From Nitrososphaeria archaeon (GTDB lineage Archaea; Thermoproteota; Nitrososphaeria; Nitrososphaerales; JARVJX01), in assembly GCA_029775995.1 (NCBI GenBank), contig JARVJX010000005.1, positions 1-35,957 on the forward strand: DNA of 35,957 nt, read 5' to 3'. Position numbers and translations under genes: made by a program. The notes under the pieces are model-generated. The model saw only the letters and a list, made by a program, of their open reading frames with translations. It was not told the DNA's origin and did not search any database. Every line of letters starts with the position of its first letter. Position 1 is the stretch's first letter. This document shows, in pieces, positions 25,125 through 33,337 of this stretch.

Positions 25125-25963
25125 TGAAAATTGTAGAGTTTTCAAATTTCTCTTTCTCCTATGATAATGGTAATTACATCCTTAAAGATATGAATTTTTA
25201 TGTGGAGGAAGGGTGGTGTGTATTAGTTGCTGGAAAAAGTGGCTGTGGAAAATCTACACTACTTAGATGCATAAATGGATTAATCCCAAAATATTATAAG
25301 GGTAGATATGAAGGCGAAGTTTTAGTAGATGGAGTAAGAGTTATTGATTATAGCATGAGTGAGCTATCTAAGAAGGTTGGAACCCTTTTTCAAAATCCAG
25401 ATCATCAGCTTTTCATGTTTTCTGTAGAGAGAGAAATAGCCTTTGGTCTTGAAAATTTGGGCTTAGACCCTTCAGATATAAAGGATAGAGTGGAATGGGC
25501 TTTGGACTTTTTGAATCTAAAGGATTTAGCAAAAAGGGCTCCCTATGAGCTCTCGGAAGGTCAGAAGCAAAGGGTAGCTTTAGCTTCCATATTGGTTATG
25601 AGACCAAAGATAATTCTTTTAGATGAGCCTACTTCTCTATTAGACCCTAAAACTTCTTTACAATTAGTTAATCTATTAAGGAATTTAAAGGAAAAGCTTA
25701 AAGTTACTTTAATAATTGCTGAGCACAAATTGGAGCTATTTTCCCCTATAGCCGATAGATTATTGGTAGTTCATGATGGCTCTATTAAAGCCTATCATAG
25801 GGTAAAAGAAGTTCTAAAGAATCCCTCAATAAGCTCTTACGGTGTATCTTTACCTCCCTTAGCCCAGCTTTCCCTTTTTATAGAAGGATTCAAGGAGCCT
25901 AGCCTAACTATTGATGAGATGATGAAAGAATTGAGGAGGTTTTTTAATGATAGAGTTTCATAA
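25124..25963 (+). CDS. ecfA1: ECF transporter ATPase A1
   Basis: ABC-type ATPase of an energy-coupling-factor importer for a vitamin or metal. About 279 residues: Walker A GKSGCGKSTLLRCINGLIP (about residues 36-54), Q-loop FQNPDHQLFMFSVEREIAFGLENLG (the NPDxQ Q-helix form is characteristic of ECF/CbiO ATPases), signature LSEGQKQRVALASILVMRP (about 142-160) and Walker B ILLDEPTSLLDPKT. The ATG 25124 overlaps the DHH stop (ATGA). The 3' end overlaps the second ATPase gene by 17 nt. Confidence 0.93.
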   Translation: MKIVEFSNFSFSYDNGNYILKDMNFYVEEGWCVLVAGKSGCGKSTLLRCINGLIPKYYKGRYEGEVLVDGVRVIDYSMSELSKKVGTLFQNPDHQLFMFSVEREIAFGLENLGLDPSDIKDRVEWALDFLNLKDLAKRAPYELSEGQKQRVALASILVMRPKIILLDEPTSLLDPKTSLQLVNLLRNLKEKLKVTLIIAEHKLELFSPIADRLLVVHDGSIKAYHRVKEVLKNPSISSYGVSLPPLAQLSLFIEGFKEPSLTIDEMMKELRRFFNDRVS

Positions 25964-26750
25964 TGTAAGCTTTATCTACCCTAATGGTTTCAAAGCTTTA
26001 GATGAAATTAATTTAAAGATTAGAGAAGGAGACCTTTTAGCTTTAGTGGGAGAAAATGGTTCTGGAAAAACTACTTTAATAAAACATCTTAATGGCTTAC
26101 TAAAGCCTACTCAAGGTAAAGTCTTCATATTTGGAAGAGATACAAAGGAACTAACGGTAGCTGAAGTATCTAGGTATGTAGGGATAGTATTTCAAAACTC
26201 TGATTCTCAACTATTCTCTGAAACTGTAGAAGATGAGATAGCCTTTGGATTAAGAAATTTTGGATTTAGCGAAGAAGATATAAATTTGAGAATTAATTTT
26301 GCCTTAAGGCTCTTTGAACTTGAAATATATAGAAAAAAATCTCCCTTTTTATTAAGTGGGGGAGAGAAGAAGAGACTATGTATGGCTTGCATATTAGCTT
26401 GGGATCCTAGGTTTATAGTTTTAGATGAACCCACAGTAGGGCAAGATTTCTTAGAGAAGGAAAAACTAATACAGATGATCGATCTTTTAAGAAGAAAAGG
26501 AAAAGGAATCGTTATTGCCTCTCATGACATAGAATTCTTATGGAAGCTACAGCCAAAGATGGTGGTTATGAAGAATGGTAGAATAATTGCTTATTCATCA
26601 GCAGAAGAAATTTTTTCTAACTCTTCAATTCTTGATCAGAGTAATTTGATACCTCCTCAATTGGTTGAGCTATCAAAGCATCTCTCCACTAAAGCTTTTC
26701 AAACCATTGAGCAGGCTAAAGAGTGGATAAAGAAAAGGGTAAATGTTTAG
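25947..26750 (+). CDS. ecfA2: ECF transporter ATPase A2
   Basis: Second ABC ATPase of the ECF module, 267 residues. Walker A GENGSGKTTLIKHLNGLLKP (about 35-54), Q-loop FQNSDSQLFSETVEDEIAFGLRNFGF, signature LSGGEKKRLCMACILAWDP (about 137-155), Walker B FIVLDEPTVGQD with the switch His in SHDIEFL. Having two different ATPases is the usual ECF heterodimer. The start lies inside ecfA1 and the end overlaps ecfT by 8 nt, so all three are coupled. Confidence 0.93.
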   Translation: MIEFHNVSFIYPNGFKALDEINLKIREGDLLALVGENGSGKTTLIKHLNGLLKPTQGKVFIFGRDTKELTVAEVSRYVGIVFQNSDSQLFSETVEDEIAFGLRNFGFSEEDINLRINFALRLFELEIYRKKSPFLLSGGEKKRLCMACILAWDPRFIVLDEPTVGQDFLEKEKLIQMIDLLRRKGKGIVIASHDIEFLWKLQPKMVVMKNGRIIAYSSAEEIFSNSSILDQSNLIPPQLVELSKHLSTKAFQTIEQAKEWIKKRVNV

Positions 26751-27477
26751 ATTACCCCATTCCTTTATCTTTTCAAGACAGGACAGCTTAATTCACAGAC
26801 TTGATATAAGGGTAAAGATCATAATCTTTATCGAATTTCTTATATTATCTTTAATTTTATTTAATATTAGAGACCAGCTGACCCTCTTATCCTTTTTAGG
26901 AGCTTTGATTTTCCTATCTAAAATTGAAAGGAGAATTTTAAACTCTTTAGCTTTCATAACTTTTTTAATGGCTATGATCTTTATTTTGAATCTTATAATA
27001 TCGAAGGAAATAATCATATCTTTATCTTACTCTTTAAGATTCCTTTTAATTATATTAACCTCTTCTAGCTTCTTTCAAACCATTTCCCCTGATGAATTGG
27101 AATATTTCTTGAGGCTCTTAAGGGTTCCAAGGTACCTTAGATTTGCCTTTATTAGTGCCCTTAGATTTGTTCCTCTATTGATGCTTGATCTGATTCAAAT
27201 TACAGATTCTCAGAGAGCAAGGGGTTTAGAGTTGGATAAAGGAAACATTTTTAAAAGAATAAAAAATAGAATACCTATACTAATTCCTCTAATAATAAGC
27301 ACCATTAATAGAAGCTCTCAGATGGCTGAAGCCCTTGAAACTAGGGCTTTCAATTCTACTAAAAAGGATGTTCTTTGTTTAAATTTAAATTTTGAAAAAA
27401 GGGATTTAATATTTCTATTTATCTTTTTTCTCCCTTCTTTGCTAACGGTTGGATACTATTATATTATTTACCCATAG
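26743..27477 (+). CDS. ecfT: ECF transporter transmembrane protein T
   Basis: CbiQ/EcfT coupling protein of 244 residues with five or so hydrophobic helices (about 22-45, 48-66, 68-90, 95-115 and 225-243). The long cytoplasmic helical segment contains the two coupling motifs: SQRARGLELD (about 155-164) and ALETRAFNST (about 200-209), the Ala-Arg-Gly/Ala-Arg-Ala motifs that contact the ATPases. No S (substrate-binding) gene lies here, so the substrate is open; a shared (group II) module working with unlinked S proteins fits. A T-rich stretch follows the stop. Confidence 0.9.
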   Translation: MFRLPHSFIFSRQDSLIHRLDIRVKIIIFIEFLILSLILFNIRDQLTLLSFLGALIFLSKIERRILNSLAFITFLMAMIFILNLIISKEIIISLSYSLRFLLIILTSSSFFQTISPDELEYFLRLLRVPRYLRFAFISALRFVPLLMLDLIQITDSQRARGLELDKGNIFKRIKNRIPILIPLIISTINRSSQMAEALETRAFNSTKKDVLCLNLNFEKRDLIFLFIFFLPSLLTVGYYYIIYP

Positions 27478-27484
27478 TATAATA

Positions 27485-27522
27485 GTATTTCTATTTCTAT
27501 TTTATTTTTTATCCACAAATCA
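27485..27522 (+). terminator. T-rich terminator after ecfT
   Basis: The plus strand downstream of ecfT is T-rich (TTTCTATTTCTATTTTATTTTTTATCC), the typical archaeal transcript end, at the end of the long exosome-ECF gene run. Confidence 0.4.
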
Positions 27523-27596
27523 TTTTGTAACCTCTAATAGGATCTAGGGGCGCTCTTATCCAGCTGTTGTAGGTTAAGATTTTAGCTTACTTTTTA

Positions 27597-27765
27597 TAGG
27601 CCTCTTGAGTTTTCCTGGATTAGGTATCTGATGGATGAGAAGAAGCTTGCTTGGTTGTTTAGGGAGTTTAGATGGTCTGAAGGATTAAGATGTCCTCTAT
27701 GCTTCTCTTGTAAGATTGAAAAACATCTTAAGCCATCTTTGAAGCTGGAAAAATATAGATGTTAA
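27597..27765 (+). pseudogene. IS1595-type transposase N-terminal relic
   Basis: A plus-strand frame (ATG 27631, stop 27763-27765; homology extends a few codons upstream) gives a 44-residue peptide that looks like the beginning of an IS1595-family transposase: MDEKKLAWLFREFRWSEG, RCPLCFSC and later YRC, that is, the N-terminal zinc-ribbon after a short helical start. The rest of the transposase is missing. It lies in the 330-bp gap between ecfT and mtrH. The motif 'TTGTAGGTTAAGAT' just upstream (27567-27580) also occurs at 575-588. Confidence 0.6.
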
Positions 27766-27806
27766 TATCAAATAAAATTAAATAAGAACGAAATATTAAC
27801 CATAGC

Positions 27807-28709
27807 TCAAGCTATCTTATACCTTGGGTGGGGTCTTAAAGGTCTCTTTCCCCTTTCAACAGCTATTTGAGAAAAAGCAGCATCTACCATAGCAATGGCT
27901 GGAAATACATAGGGAGCATGCTCTATAGGTCCATATAGAATGAAATCAGCCCCCGATGCAACAGCAATTCCAGCTGCAGTGCTGGCTGTAGCTTCTTTAG
28001 CTTGTCTTCCCATTTTTGTCATCAAACCTACCCATTGATCTACAGCATTATGGGCTCCACATCCACAAGGAAAGCCAAAATCATTTTTTATATCATATAT
28101 GGCTTTACAAGCCATACCTAAGCTAGGAATATCTATGACACAGGCATCTACTATAAAATTCTCTATACCTGCTTTAGTAGCTTTATCTACAAGCTCCTTA
28201 ACTATTGCTATTCTACCCTTTATGGTAAAATCTAAAGAATTGTAAAGTAAGAGGATTGAATTCTTCACACCCAAATCTTTTATTTTCTTCAATTCATCAT
28301 CCTTTACTTCTGAACCTATTAGAGAATTGTAGATCACTGGATTCTTAATTCCTTTTTCCTTCAAGTAAGCTATCCCTTTAAGCCTAACATTTGGCATGGT
28401 GCTATCCACTTGAATAACACCTTCATACTTCGATGTAACAAAGTCCAAATATTTTACCATAGCCTCTTCAGTAGAACCTACCACATCTATTATGCTAGGA
28501 TTACTTGTTTTATCTGAAAATTCTAAATGTTTAAAAATTAGCTCTTCAGCCTTTTCTTTATCAAATTCCCCTTTCATCTCATCCTTAACGATTTTATGAC
28601 CCTGGTAAAATATAGAACCTATTAATACTGTAGGTCTTTCACCAGGAACCCCCCCAATTTGAACATTACCAATCTTCACTACCTTTTGAGGAATCTTAAA
28701 CTCAAACAT
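27807..28709 (-). CDS. mtrH: MtrH-type methyltransferase
   Basis: Homologue of tetrahydromethanopterin S-methyltransferase subunit H, which moves a methyl group between tetrahydromethanopterin and a corrinoid. The 300 residues have the start KIGNVQIGGVPGERPTVLIGSIFYQGHKIV (about 10-40), the pterin-barrel segments VVGSTEEAM, VDSTMPNVRLKGI, YNSLIGSEV, the GFPCGCGAHNAVDQW segment (about 208-222) and the end RPLRPHPRYK. No other mtr subunit, and no corrinoid protein gene, is in the window, so this is a stand-alone version that probably serves another corrinoid methyltransferase. A TATA-like box at 28731-28740 sits 26 nt before ATG 28709. Confidence 0.92.
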   Translation of the reverse strand: MFEFKIPQKVVKIGNVQIGGVPGERPTVLIGSIFYQGHKIVKDEMKGEFDKEKAEELIFKHLEFSDKTSNPSIIDVVGSTEEAMVKYLDFVTSKYEGVIQVDSTMPNVRLKGIAYLKEKGIKNPVIYNSLIGSEVKDDELKKIKDLGVKNSILLLYNSLDFTIKGRIAIVKELVDKATKAGIENFIVDACVIDIPSLGMACKAIYDIKNDFGFPCGCGAHNAVDQWVGLMTKMGRQAKEATASTAAGIAVASGADFILYGPIEHAPYVFPAIAMVDAAFSQIAVERGKRPLRPHPRYKIA

Positions 28710-28730
28710 TATAAAAAATCATTTAGGCCA

Positions 28731-28740
28731 CTTAATAAAG
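28731..28740 (-). promoter_or_regulatory. TATA box of mtrH
   Basis: On the minus strand CTTTATTAAG is centred about 26 nt upstream of the ATG at 28709, predicting a leaderless transcript. Confidence 0.4.
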
Positions 28741-28784
28741 CTATGCCTTTCTTCTTAGCTTACGATTGCTATGAGGGTTCTGAG

Positions 28785-29963
28785 TTAAGTTGGGATATGT
28801 ATTGAATTATTCCTACTTAAATCTTCCCTCTCGATTATCTCATTGAGGGCTTTCGGGGTGAACCCAATTCCCCACATCTTGAGTATGTTCACACATGCCA
28901 CGAAGGGCCTATCGGCTCTATAGCCACAATATCTGCACTCGTAAACCTGCCCATTTGTCTTGGACAAACGCCCGCATCTGGGGCAGGTCTTACTCGTATT
29001 CTTAGCAGAAACATAAGGCGTTTTGTAACCATACCAAGCCATCTTATACTCTAGGAAGCTCTGGATTTTTCTGTATGGTAGCGAGGAGACTTTTCTATTC
29101 TTGTATTTAGCTTGTTTGTTCCTCGTCGTGTTATAGCTCAATCCTTTTAGTTTCTCGAGGACCGGGCTAACGCCCTTTTCAATGAATTCTCTAACGATTG
29201 CCGTGGTTACTTTATGAAGGATATCGTTGACCCTTCTTTTCTCACGCTTACAGTATTTCTCCATAAGCATCTTTGAAGTCTTTGGCTTAAATTTAGATAG
29301 GGTTTGGATTTTTTACGTTTCTCAAAATAATGAACCCTTATACCATATAGTTTTTTAAGGTCCATCTTCCGATACTTTAGCTCATCCTTTGCTTCAAGTA
29401 TATCTAAGCTCATTAGGTTGATGTCTACTGAAGTGTAGCCGTTAGGTTTTTTCTCTTCAACCTCTTTCTTGAAAGCTACAATTGCCCTATTTTTGAGCAA
29501 CGTGATTTCTCAATCTTCAACTCTCCTTCCCTCCACGTGTCAACAAATCGCCTTTGGTAAGAGCCTATGACCAGCGGAATTTCAATCCAGCTGTAGGGCT
29601 TTGTCGTAAAGATTGTTTCATCTCCTTTAAAACGCATAGGCTCCTTCTGAAGCTTCAGGGCTGAAGCCTTAAAGGTTGGAGGTTTATTGTATTGGAGTCA
29701 GCCCTTCCCCTCTTCATAAGCCTCCTCCAAGAACGTATTATTCCACATGCCAATCTACAAGCCTATATACAATAATGAGTTGCAAATCCATACTTCTGCT
29801 TAAAATGGTCGTATAACACCTTCTCTAGCTTCATGGGGGAGCCGATGTTGTTCTTTAATGCATATTGTACGCATTCATTAACCATTTGGTTGAAAGTCTC
29901 AAGTAATGGTTTAACTTCAGCACGTGAGTTGTGCTTGAAGACAACGGCTTTAACTACTTTCAT
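28785..29963 (-). pseudogene. tnpB: tnpB of an IS607-like element, frameshifted
   Basis: TnpB-type RNA-guided nuclease gene of about 390 codons, broken by at least three frame changes (near 29763, 29500 and 29250). The N terminus (MKVVKAVVFKHNSRAEV, from 29963) is intact in one frame. The middle frame carries YTSVDINLMSLDIL (RuvC-I Asp) and the last frame SPVLEKLKGLSYN (RuvC-II Glu), the zinc finger CPRCGRL...YECRYCGY and ADRPFVACVNIL (RuvC-III Asp). All catalytic residues survive in pieces, so the decay is recent. The ATG overlaps the stop of the small helix-turn-helix gene (ATGA), the IS607 gene order. Confidence 0.8.
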
Positions 29964-30133
29964 GATTTACCTCTTATAATTCTCTCTATGTCATTTCTAT
30001 AATAGCGTAGTTTTCCACTTGGGAGACGAACTGCTCTTATGAGTCCTTTCTTATACCATAACCAAAGGGTCTTATTGCTGACTTTGAGCATAGTCCTAGC
30101 TTCTTTGGTAGTAATGAGTTCCTCGTATGACAT
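29960..30133 (-). CDS. MerR-like HTH protein, truncated IS607 TnpA
   Basis: A 57-residue ORF (ATG 30133, TGA 29960-29962) with a MerR/excisionase-type winged helix-turn-helix: ITTKEARTMLKVSNKTLWLWYKKG and LPSGKLRYYRNDIERIIRGK. This matches the N-terminal DNA-binding domain of IS607-family serine recombinase TnpA, but the recombinase domain of about 140 residues is missing altogether, although the stop codon still overlaps the tnpB start as in intact elements. Either an internal deletion fused the HTH end to tnpB, or this is a stand-alone regulator. It cannot move the element by itself. Confidence 0.75.
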   Translation of the reverse strand: MSYEELITTKEARTMLKVSNKTLWLWYKKGLIRAVRLPSGKLRYYRNDIERIIRGKS

Positions 30134-30177
30134 CAAAGAAATATTAGAAATAAGTTAATATTTAAACCTATCTATTC

Positions 30178-30773
30178 CGAAACTTGCTGACTACGGCAAA
30201 TTGGCTGAAGTGATGGGGAGAGAGGATTACAAAGACAAAGACTATTTTCGTAAGAACTCTGAGGAAGTAAAAAATGGAATATTAAACCAATTATACGATG
30301 ATGAGTTAAATCGCTTTATAAAATCTGTAAATCCTAGAAACGAATCTTTAGACGCTTCTCTCTTCGCTATATTTTACTTTAATGTTTTACCTGCTGAAGA
30401 TCCCAGAGTTATAAACACCATGGAAGAAGTTGAAAGGGAACTTTGGGTTAAAAAAGGGGTTGGTGGTATAGCAAGGTATAAAGGGGATCTTTACTTTAGA
30501 ACTTCTGAAGAGATTATAGGAAATCCTTGGATTCTTACCACTCTTTATCTTTCAATTTTTTATTCAGAGATAGGAAATTTAAAGAAGGCAAAATCCTTGA
30601 TCGATTGGGTCACTAACTTTTCCTTTGAGTTGTTACCAGAGCAAATTAATCCTTTTAGTGGAGAGGCTGTAAGCGTTTTACCTTTAGCTTGGAGTCATGC
30701 AGCTTTTGCAGTAGCTCTAAGCAAATTTATTTCTAAATTAAAGGAAAGAAACTTAAGTTGGAAGGCTTTATAA
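30178..30773 (+). pseudogene. GH15 glucoamylase, C-terminal fragment
   Basis: The open frame (TTG 30201 onward; the homologous frame extends to about 30178 as KLADYGK) gives 190 residues of the end of a glycoside hydrolase family 15 enzyme (glucoamylase/trehalase type). Visible are DASLFAIFYFNVLPAEDPRV, GGIARYKGD, GNPWILTTLYLSIFY, the catalytic-base segment ELLPEQINPFSGEAVSVLPLAWSHAAF. A whole enzyme has about 620-650 residues, so the N-terminal two thirds, with the general acid, are missing. The cut lies next to the IS607-like element, which probably caused the loss. No N-terminal half is found on the other side of that element. Confidence 0.8.
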
Positions 30774-31365
30774 ATATAAATATAAATTTAAAGTAAGAGT
30801 GAAAAGGAGATAAGTATAAAATTTGATCGTCAAACAAGTTTGAAGAGAGTAAAACAAAGTTGTATGCACTTTAGGCCCATCTCTTCAAATCCCAGTATAA
30901 TTGAGAAAGTGTAAGAGCTGGTATGAGTATCGCAAGGCTTAACTTTTCTTATTCAACCCTGAAGAGATCATAAAGTTATGCAAATGGTTAAAAGAATAGC
31001 AGAGAAACTTGATAAGCTATAGCAATTTTACAAGATTTACCAGTACCTAAACTAAGAATTGGAAAGCTAAAAAAGGGAAAGCTAAAAACCTTGTATCTTA
31101 AGAAGGGAGAAATTTTAATTTAACCATAGATGAAGATGGTATAAATCAATATCTTTAAACTACAAGACTTACCAAAAGAAGTAAAATAGGAAGATATTTT
31201 TAGCTGATGGTTAATAAGATTACAGTAATGTAATAGAAAAGGATGATAGAATAATGATGGTTGCTGGAGATCCAAGAGGAGCAAAAGGTGGGGCAGAATT
31301 TATGAAAGTTCGATTGATAAACTAACAATTTAAGAATCTTTTTAAGTTAGATCTATATTCAATAA
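30774..31365. other. 590-bp AT-rich decayed region
   Basis: No intact ORF. Plus-strand frames show lysine-rich protein-like stretches (for example LPVPKLRIGKLKKGKLKT near 31040-31095 and MMVAGDPRGAKGGAEF near 31256-31305) separated by stops, which suggests one or two decayed genes. I do not recognise them. Confidence 0.45.
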
Positions 31366-31773
31366 TTGATGGTAAGTTTATCTGAGGCTCAAACCAATTT
31401 TTTAAAGAAAGCAAGAGTAGCAAGATTAGCTACCTTTGGGGATAAGGGAATTCATTTAGTTCCTATATGCTATGCTTATAACGAGAACTATATATACATA
31501 GGTACAGGTGCTAAATCAGTAAAAGTTAAAAATTTAGAGAGAAATTCAGAAATAACTTTTTTGGTTGATGAATATAGTGAGGATTGGAATAGGCTTAAGG
31601 GCTTGATGATAAAGGGTAAAGCAGAGATAGTAAAGGGAGGAAAAAATTTTGAAGATGGGAAGGTTATCCTTTACAAGAAGTATTCACAGTATGAGAAGGA
31701 AGCCCCTATTAAGGAAGGGCAAAATGTGATTATAAAAGTAAAGCCAAGGGATATAGTTTCTTGGGGATTATAG
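31366..31773 (+). CDS. PPOX-class, probably F420-dependent oxidoreductase
   Basis: A 135-residue split-barrel flavin/F420 protein. The pattern ARVARLATFGDKGIHLVPICYAYNENYIYIGTGAKSVKVKNLERNSEITFLVDEYSEDWNRLKGLMIKGKAEI (about 17-90) is that of the PPOX group with many F420-dependent members, ending in IKVKPRDIVSWG. ATG 31369 is the likely start (TTG 31366 precedes it). It overlaps the nob1 start (stop TAG 31771-31773). The Fno gene two places downstream makes reduced F420, which supports F420 over FMN, but the cofactor is inferred. Confidence 0.82.
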   Translation: MMVSLSEAQTNFLKKARVARLATFGDKGIHLVPICYAYNENYIYIGTGAKSVKVKNLERNSEITFLVDEYSEDWNRLKGLMIKGKAEIVKGGKNFEDGKVILYKKYSQYEKEAPIKEGQNVIIKVKPRDIVSWGL

Positions 31774-32297
31774 TGAAAGATGCTGTAATTTTAGATTCAT
31801 CGGGCTTTTATTCAGGCTTAGCCTTTTCCATGAAGAACTTTTATACTACTAAAGGTGTTTTAAAAGAAATATCACATATTAAGTTAAGCAAATTGGCTCT
31901 AGAGAGCCTATTAGAGCAGGGTTTGATAAAGGTTGATGAAGGGAAGAAGGAACATTTCAAAAAGGTTATAGAAGTGGCAAAAAGAAGTGGAGATTTCAAA
32001 AGGTTATCAAAGACCGATCTTTCCCTTTTAGCCCTAGCCTTAAAGCTTAAAGATGAAAATTTTGATTCGTTGATAGTTTCCGATGATTACTCTTTATGCA
32101 ACGTAGCTAAGCTTTTGAATTTGAAGGTAACTACATCCGTAACTAGGGGTATAACTAAGGTAATTCGTTGGATAGTTTACTGCAAATCTTGTAAGAAAGT
32201 ATTCGGAGAGTATGATGTTAAAGTATGTGATGTTTGTGGTTCTCCTCTAGCTAGAAAACCTAGGGGAAAGTTAAAAAAGAAAGCTAAGGTTAGCTAA
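31773..32297 (+). CDS. nob1: rRNA maturation endonuclease Nob1
   Basis: PIN-domain endonuclease that trims the 3' end of 16S rRNA during small-subunit maturation. About 174 residues from GTG 31773: PIN acidic residues in AVILDSSGFYSG (about 3-14), LSKTDLSLLALALKL and LIVSDDYSLCNVAKLL (about 90-110), then a linker with VTRGITKVIRWIVYC and a zinc ribbon CKSCKKVFGEYDVKVCDVCGSPL (about 140-163), with a basic tail. TTG 31761 would extend it by four residues. Overlaps the PPOX gene by one base; fno follows after 4 nt. Confidence 0.9.
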   Translation: MKDAVILDSSGFYSGLAFSMKNFYTTKGVLKEISHIKLSKLALESLLEQGLIKVDEGKKEHFKKVIEVAKRSGDFKRLSKTDLSLLALALKLKDENFDSLIVSDDYSLCNVAKLLNLKVTTSVTRGITKVIRWIVYCKSCKKVFGEYDVKVCDVCGSPLARKPRGKLKKKAKVS

Positions 32298-32301
32298 GGA
32301 T

Positions 32302-32973
32302 ATGAGAATAGCCATATTGGGAGGAACAGGAGATTTAGGAAAGGGCCTAGTCCTAAGGTGGAGCAAAAAGCACGATATAATCGTTGGTTCAAGATTCAAA
32401 GAAAAAGCCCTAAAGATGGCGGAAGAGTATAGAGCTATAGCTAAAAAGCATTATGGAGATGCCATGTTAGGTTCTATAGAAGGGGAGGAAAATTTAAAAG
32501 CCCTTAATAGGGCTGAAGTGATAGTTCCCTGCATTTCTCATGAGTATATATTGGATTTTGCAAAGAGCCTAACCATAAGAGAGGATCAGGTTGTATTAAG
32601 TCCTATAACAGTATTAGAGAAAAAAGGAAAAACTTTTTACTATCGTCCCATGAGTTATGAAGGAAAGAGCCTATCGGTAAGTGAACTTTTAGTAGAGCTT
32701 TTAAAAACAAATAGGATAGTTACGGCCTTTCAAACTGTTTCTGCTGGTAAGTTGGCAGACCTTAATTCAGAGCTCAACTATGATATCCTCATCTGTGGTG
32801 ACGATCTTAAAGCTGTAGAGCAGGTAAAAGGCTTAATTGAGGATATAAAGAACCTTAAGGCTTACTATGTTGGAGGCTTAGATTTATCTAGTTTGGTGGA
32901 ATGCCAAACAGCCTTACTCATAAATTTAGCCATTAGGAATAAGCTAAAGGACCCTTCTTTAAAGATAGTTTAA
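32302..32973 (+). CDS. fno: F420H2:NADP+ oxidoreductase
   Basis: Transfers hydride between F420H2 and NADP+. The 223 residues open with a Rossmann fold MRIAILGGTGDLGKGLVLRWSKKHDIIVGSR; the SR after the second strand binds the NADP 2'-phosphate. Family parts are EVIVPCISHEYILDFAKSL, VVLSPITVLEKKG and RIVTAFQTVSAGKLADLNSELNYDILICGDD, and the end YVGGLDLSSLVECQTALLINLAIRNK. Length is typical. It links the F420 pool to NADPH for biosynthesis. Last gene of the PPOX-nob1-fno run. Confidence 0.9.
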   Translation: MRIAILGGTGDLGKGLVLRWSKKHDIIVGSRFKEKALKMAEEYRAIAKKHYGDAMLGSIEGEENLKALNRAEVIVPCISHEYILDFAKSLTIREDQVVLSPITVLEKKGKTFYYRPMSYEGKSLSVSELLVELLKTNRIVTAFQTVSAGKLADLNSELNYDILICGDDLKAVEQVKGLIEDIKNLKAYYVGGLDLSSLVECQTALLINLAIRNKLKDPSLKIV

Positions 32974-32986
32974 GCTTTACAAAGGT

Positions 32987-33337
32987 TTAGGGGACTTTAT
33001 CCCTTTTTTTGATATAGAAGCCCCTTCCTTCACAATCCTTTCCTTTAGACTCATTAATTAACTTAGAACCTATACTTAAGTTATCTAAGATTACCTTTCC
33101 TTCCAATATAGCAGCTAATATAATGGAGTTCCAATAAACTTTTTCTTCTATTTCTTTAAAGGATGCTTCAAAGACTGAAGCATCTAAAAGGGGCTCTATC
33201 TCATGAGGTTTAATCTTAATATTTTCATCCTTTTTGATGGTTAAGAGGTCGCAATCACTAAGGGCTAATGGTTTATTGTGTAAGTATAAAGTCCTCGATA
33301 AAGAATCCTTTGAGTATAGCATAGTATAAGAAATCAC
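32987..33337 (-). CDS. unrecognised protein, third gene of the virus-like operon
   Basis: A 116-residue protein with mixed composition and no motif I can name (for example DNLSIGSKLINESKGKDCEGRGFYI at the end). Starts with GTG 33337, whose bases overlap the stop of the gene upstream (TGA/GTG). It is the last gene of the 34213-to-32987 operon. The position downstream of a capsid-like gene suggests a viral structural or packaging protein, but this is inference only. Confidence 0.6.
   Translation of the reverse strand: MISYTMLYSKDSLSRTLYLHNKPLALSDCDLLTIKKDENIKIKPHEIEPLLDASVFEASFKEIEEKVYWNSIILAAILEGKVILDNLSIGSKLINESKGKDCEGRGFYIKKRDKVP

Noticed and set aside
29207-29500. Separate 97-residue gene in the tnpB area
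   Set aside because: It carries the RuvC-I part of TnpB and continues in another frame; part of one broken gene.
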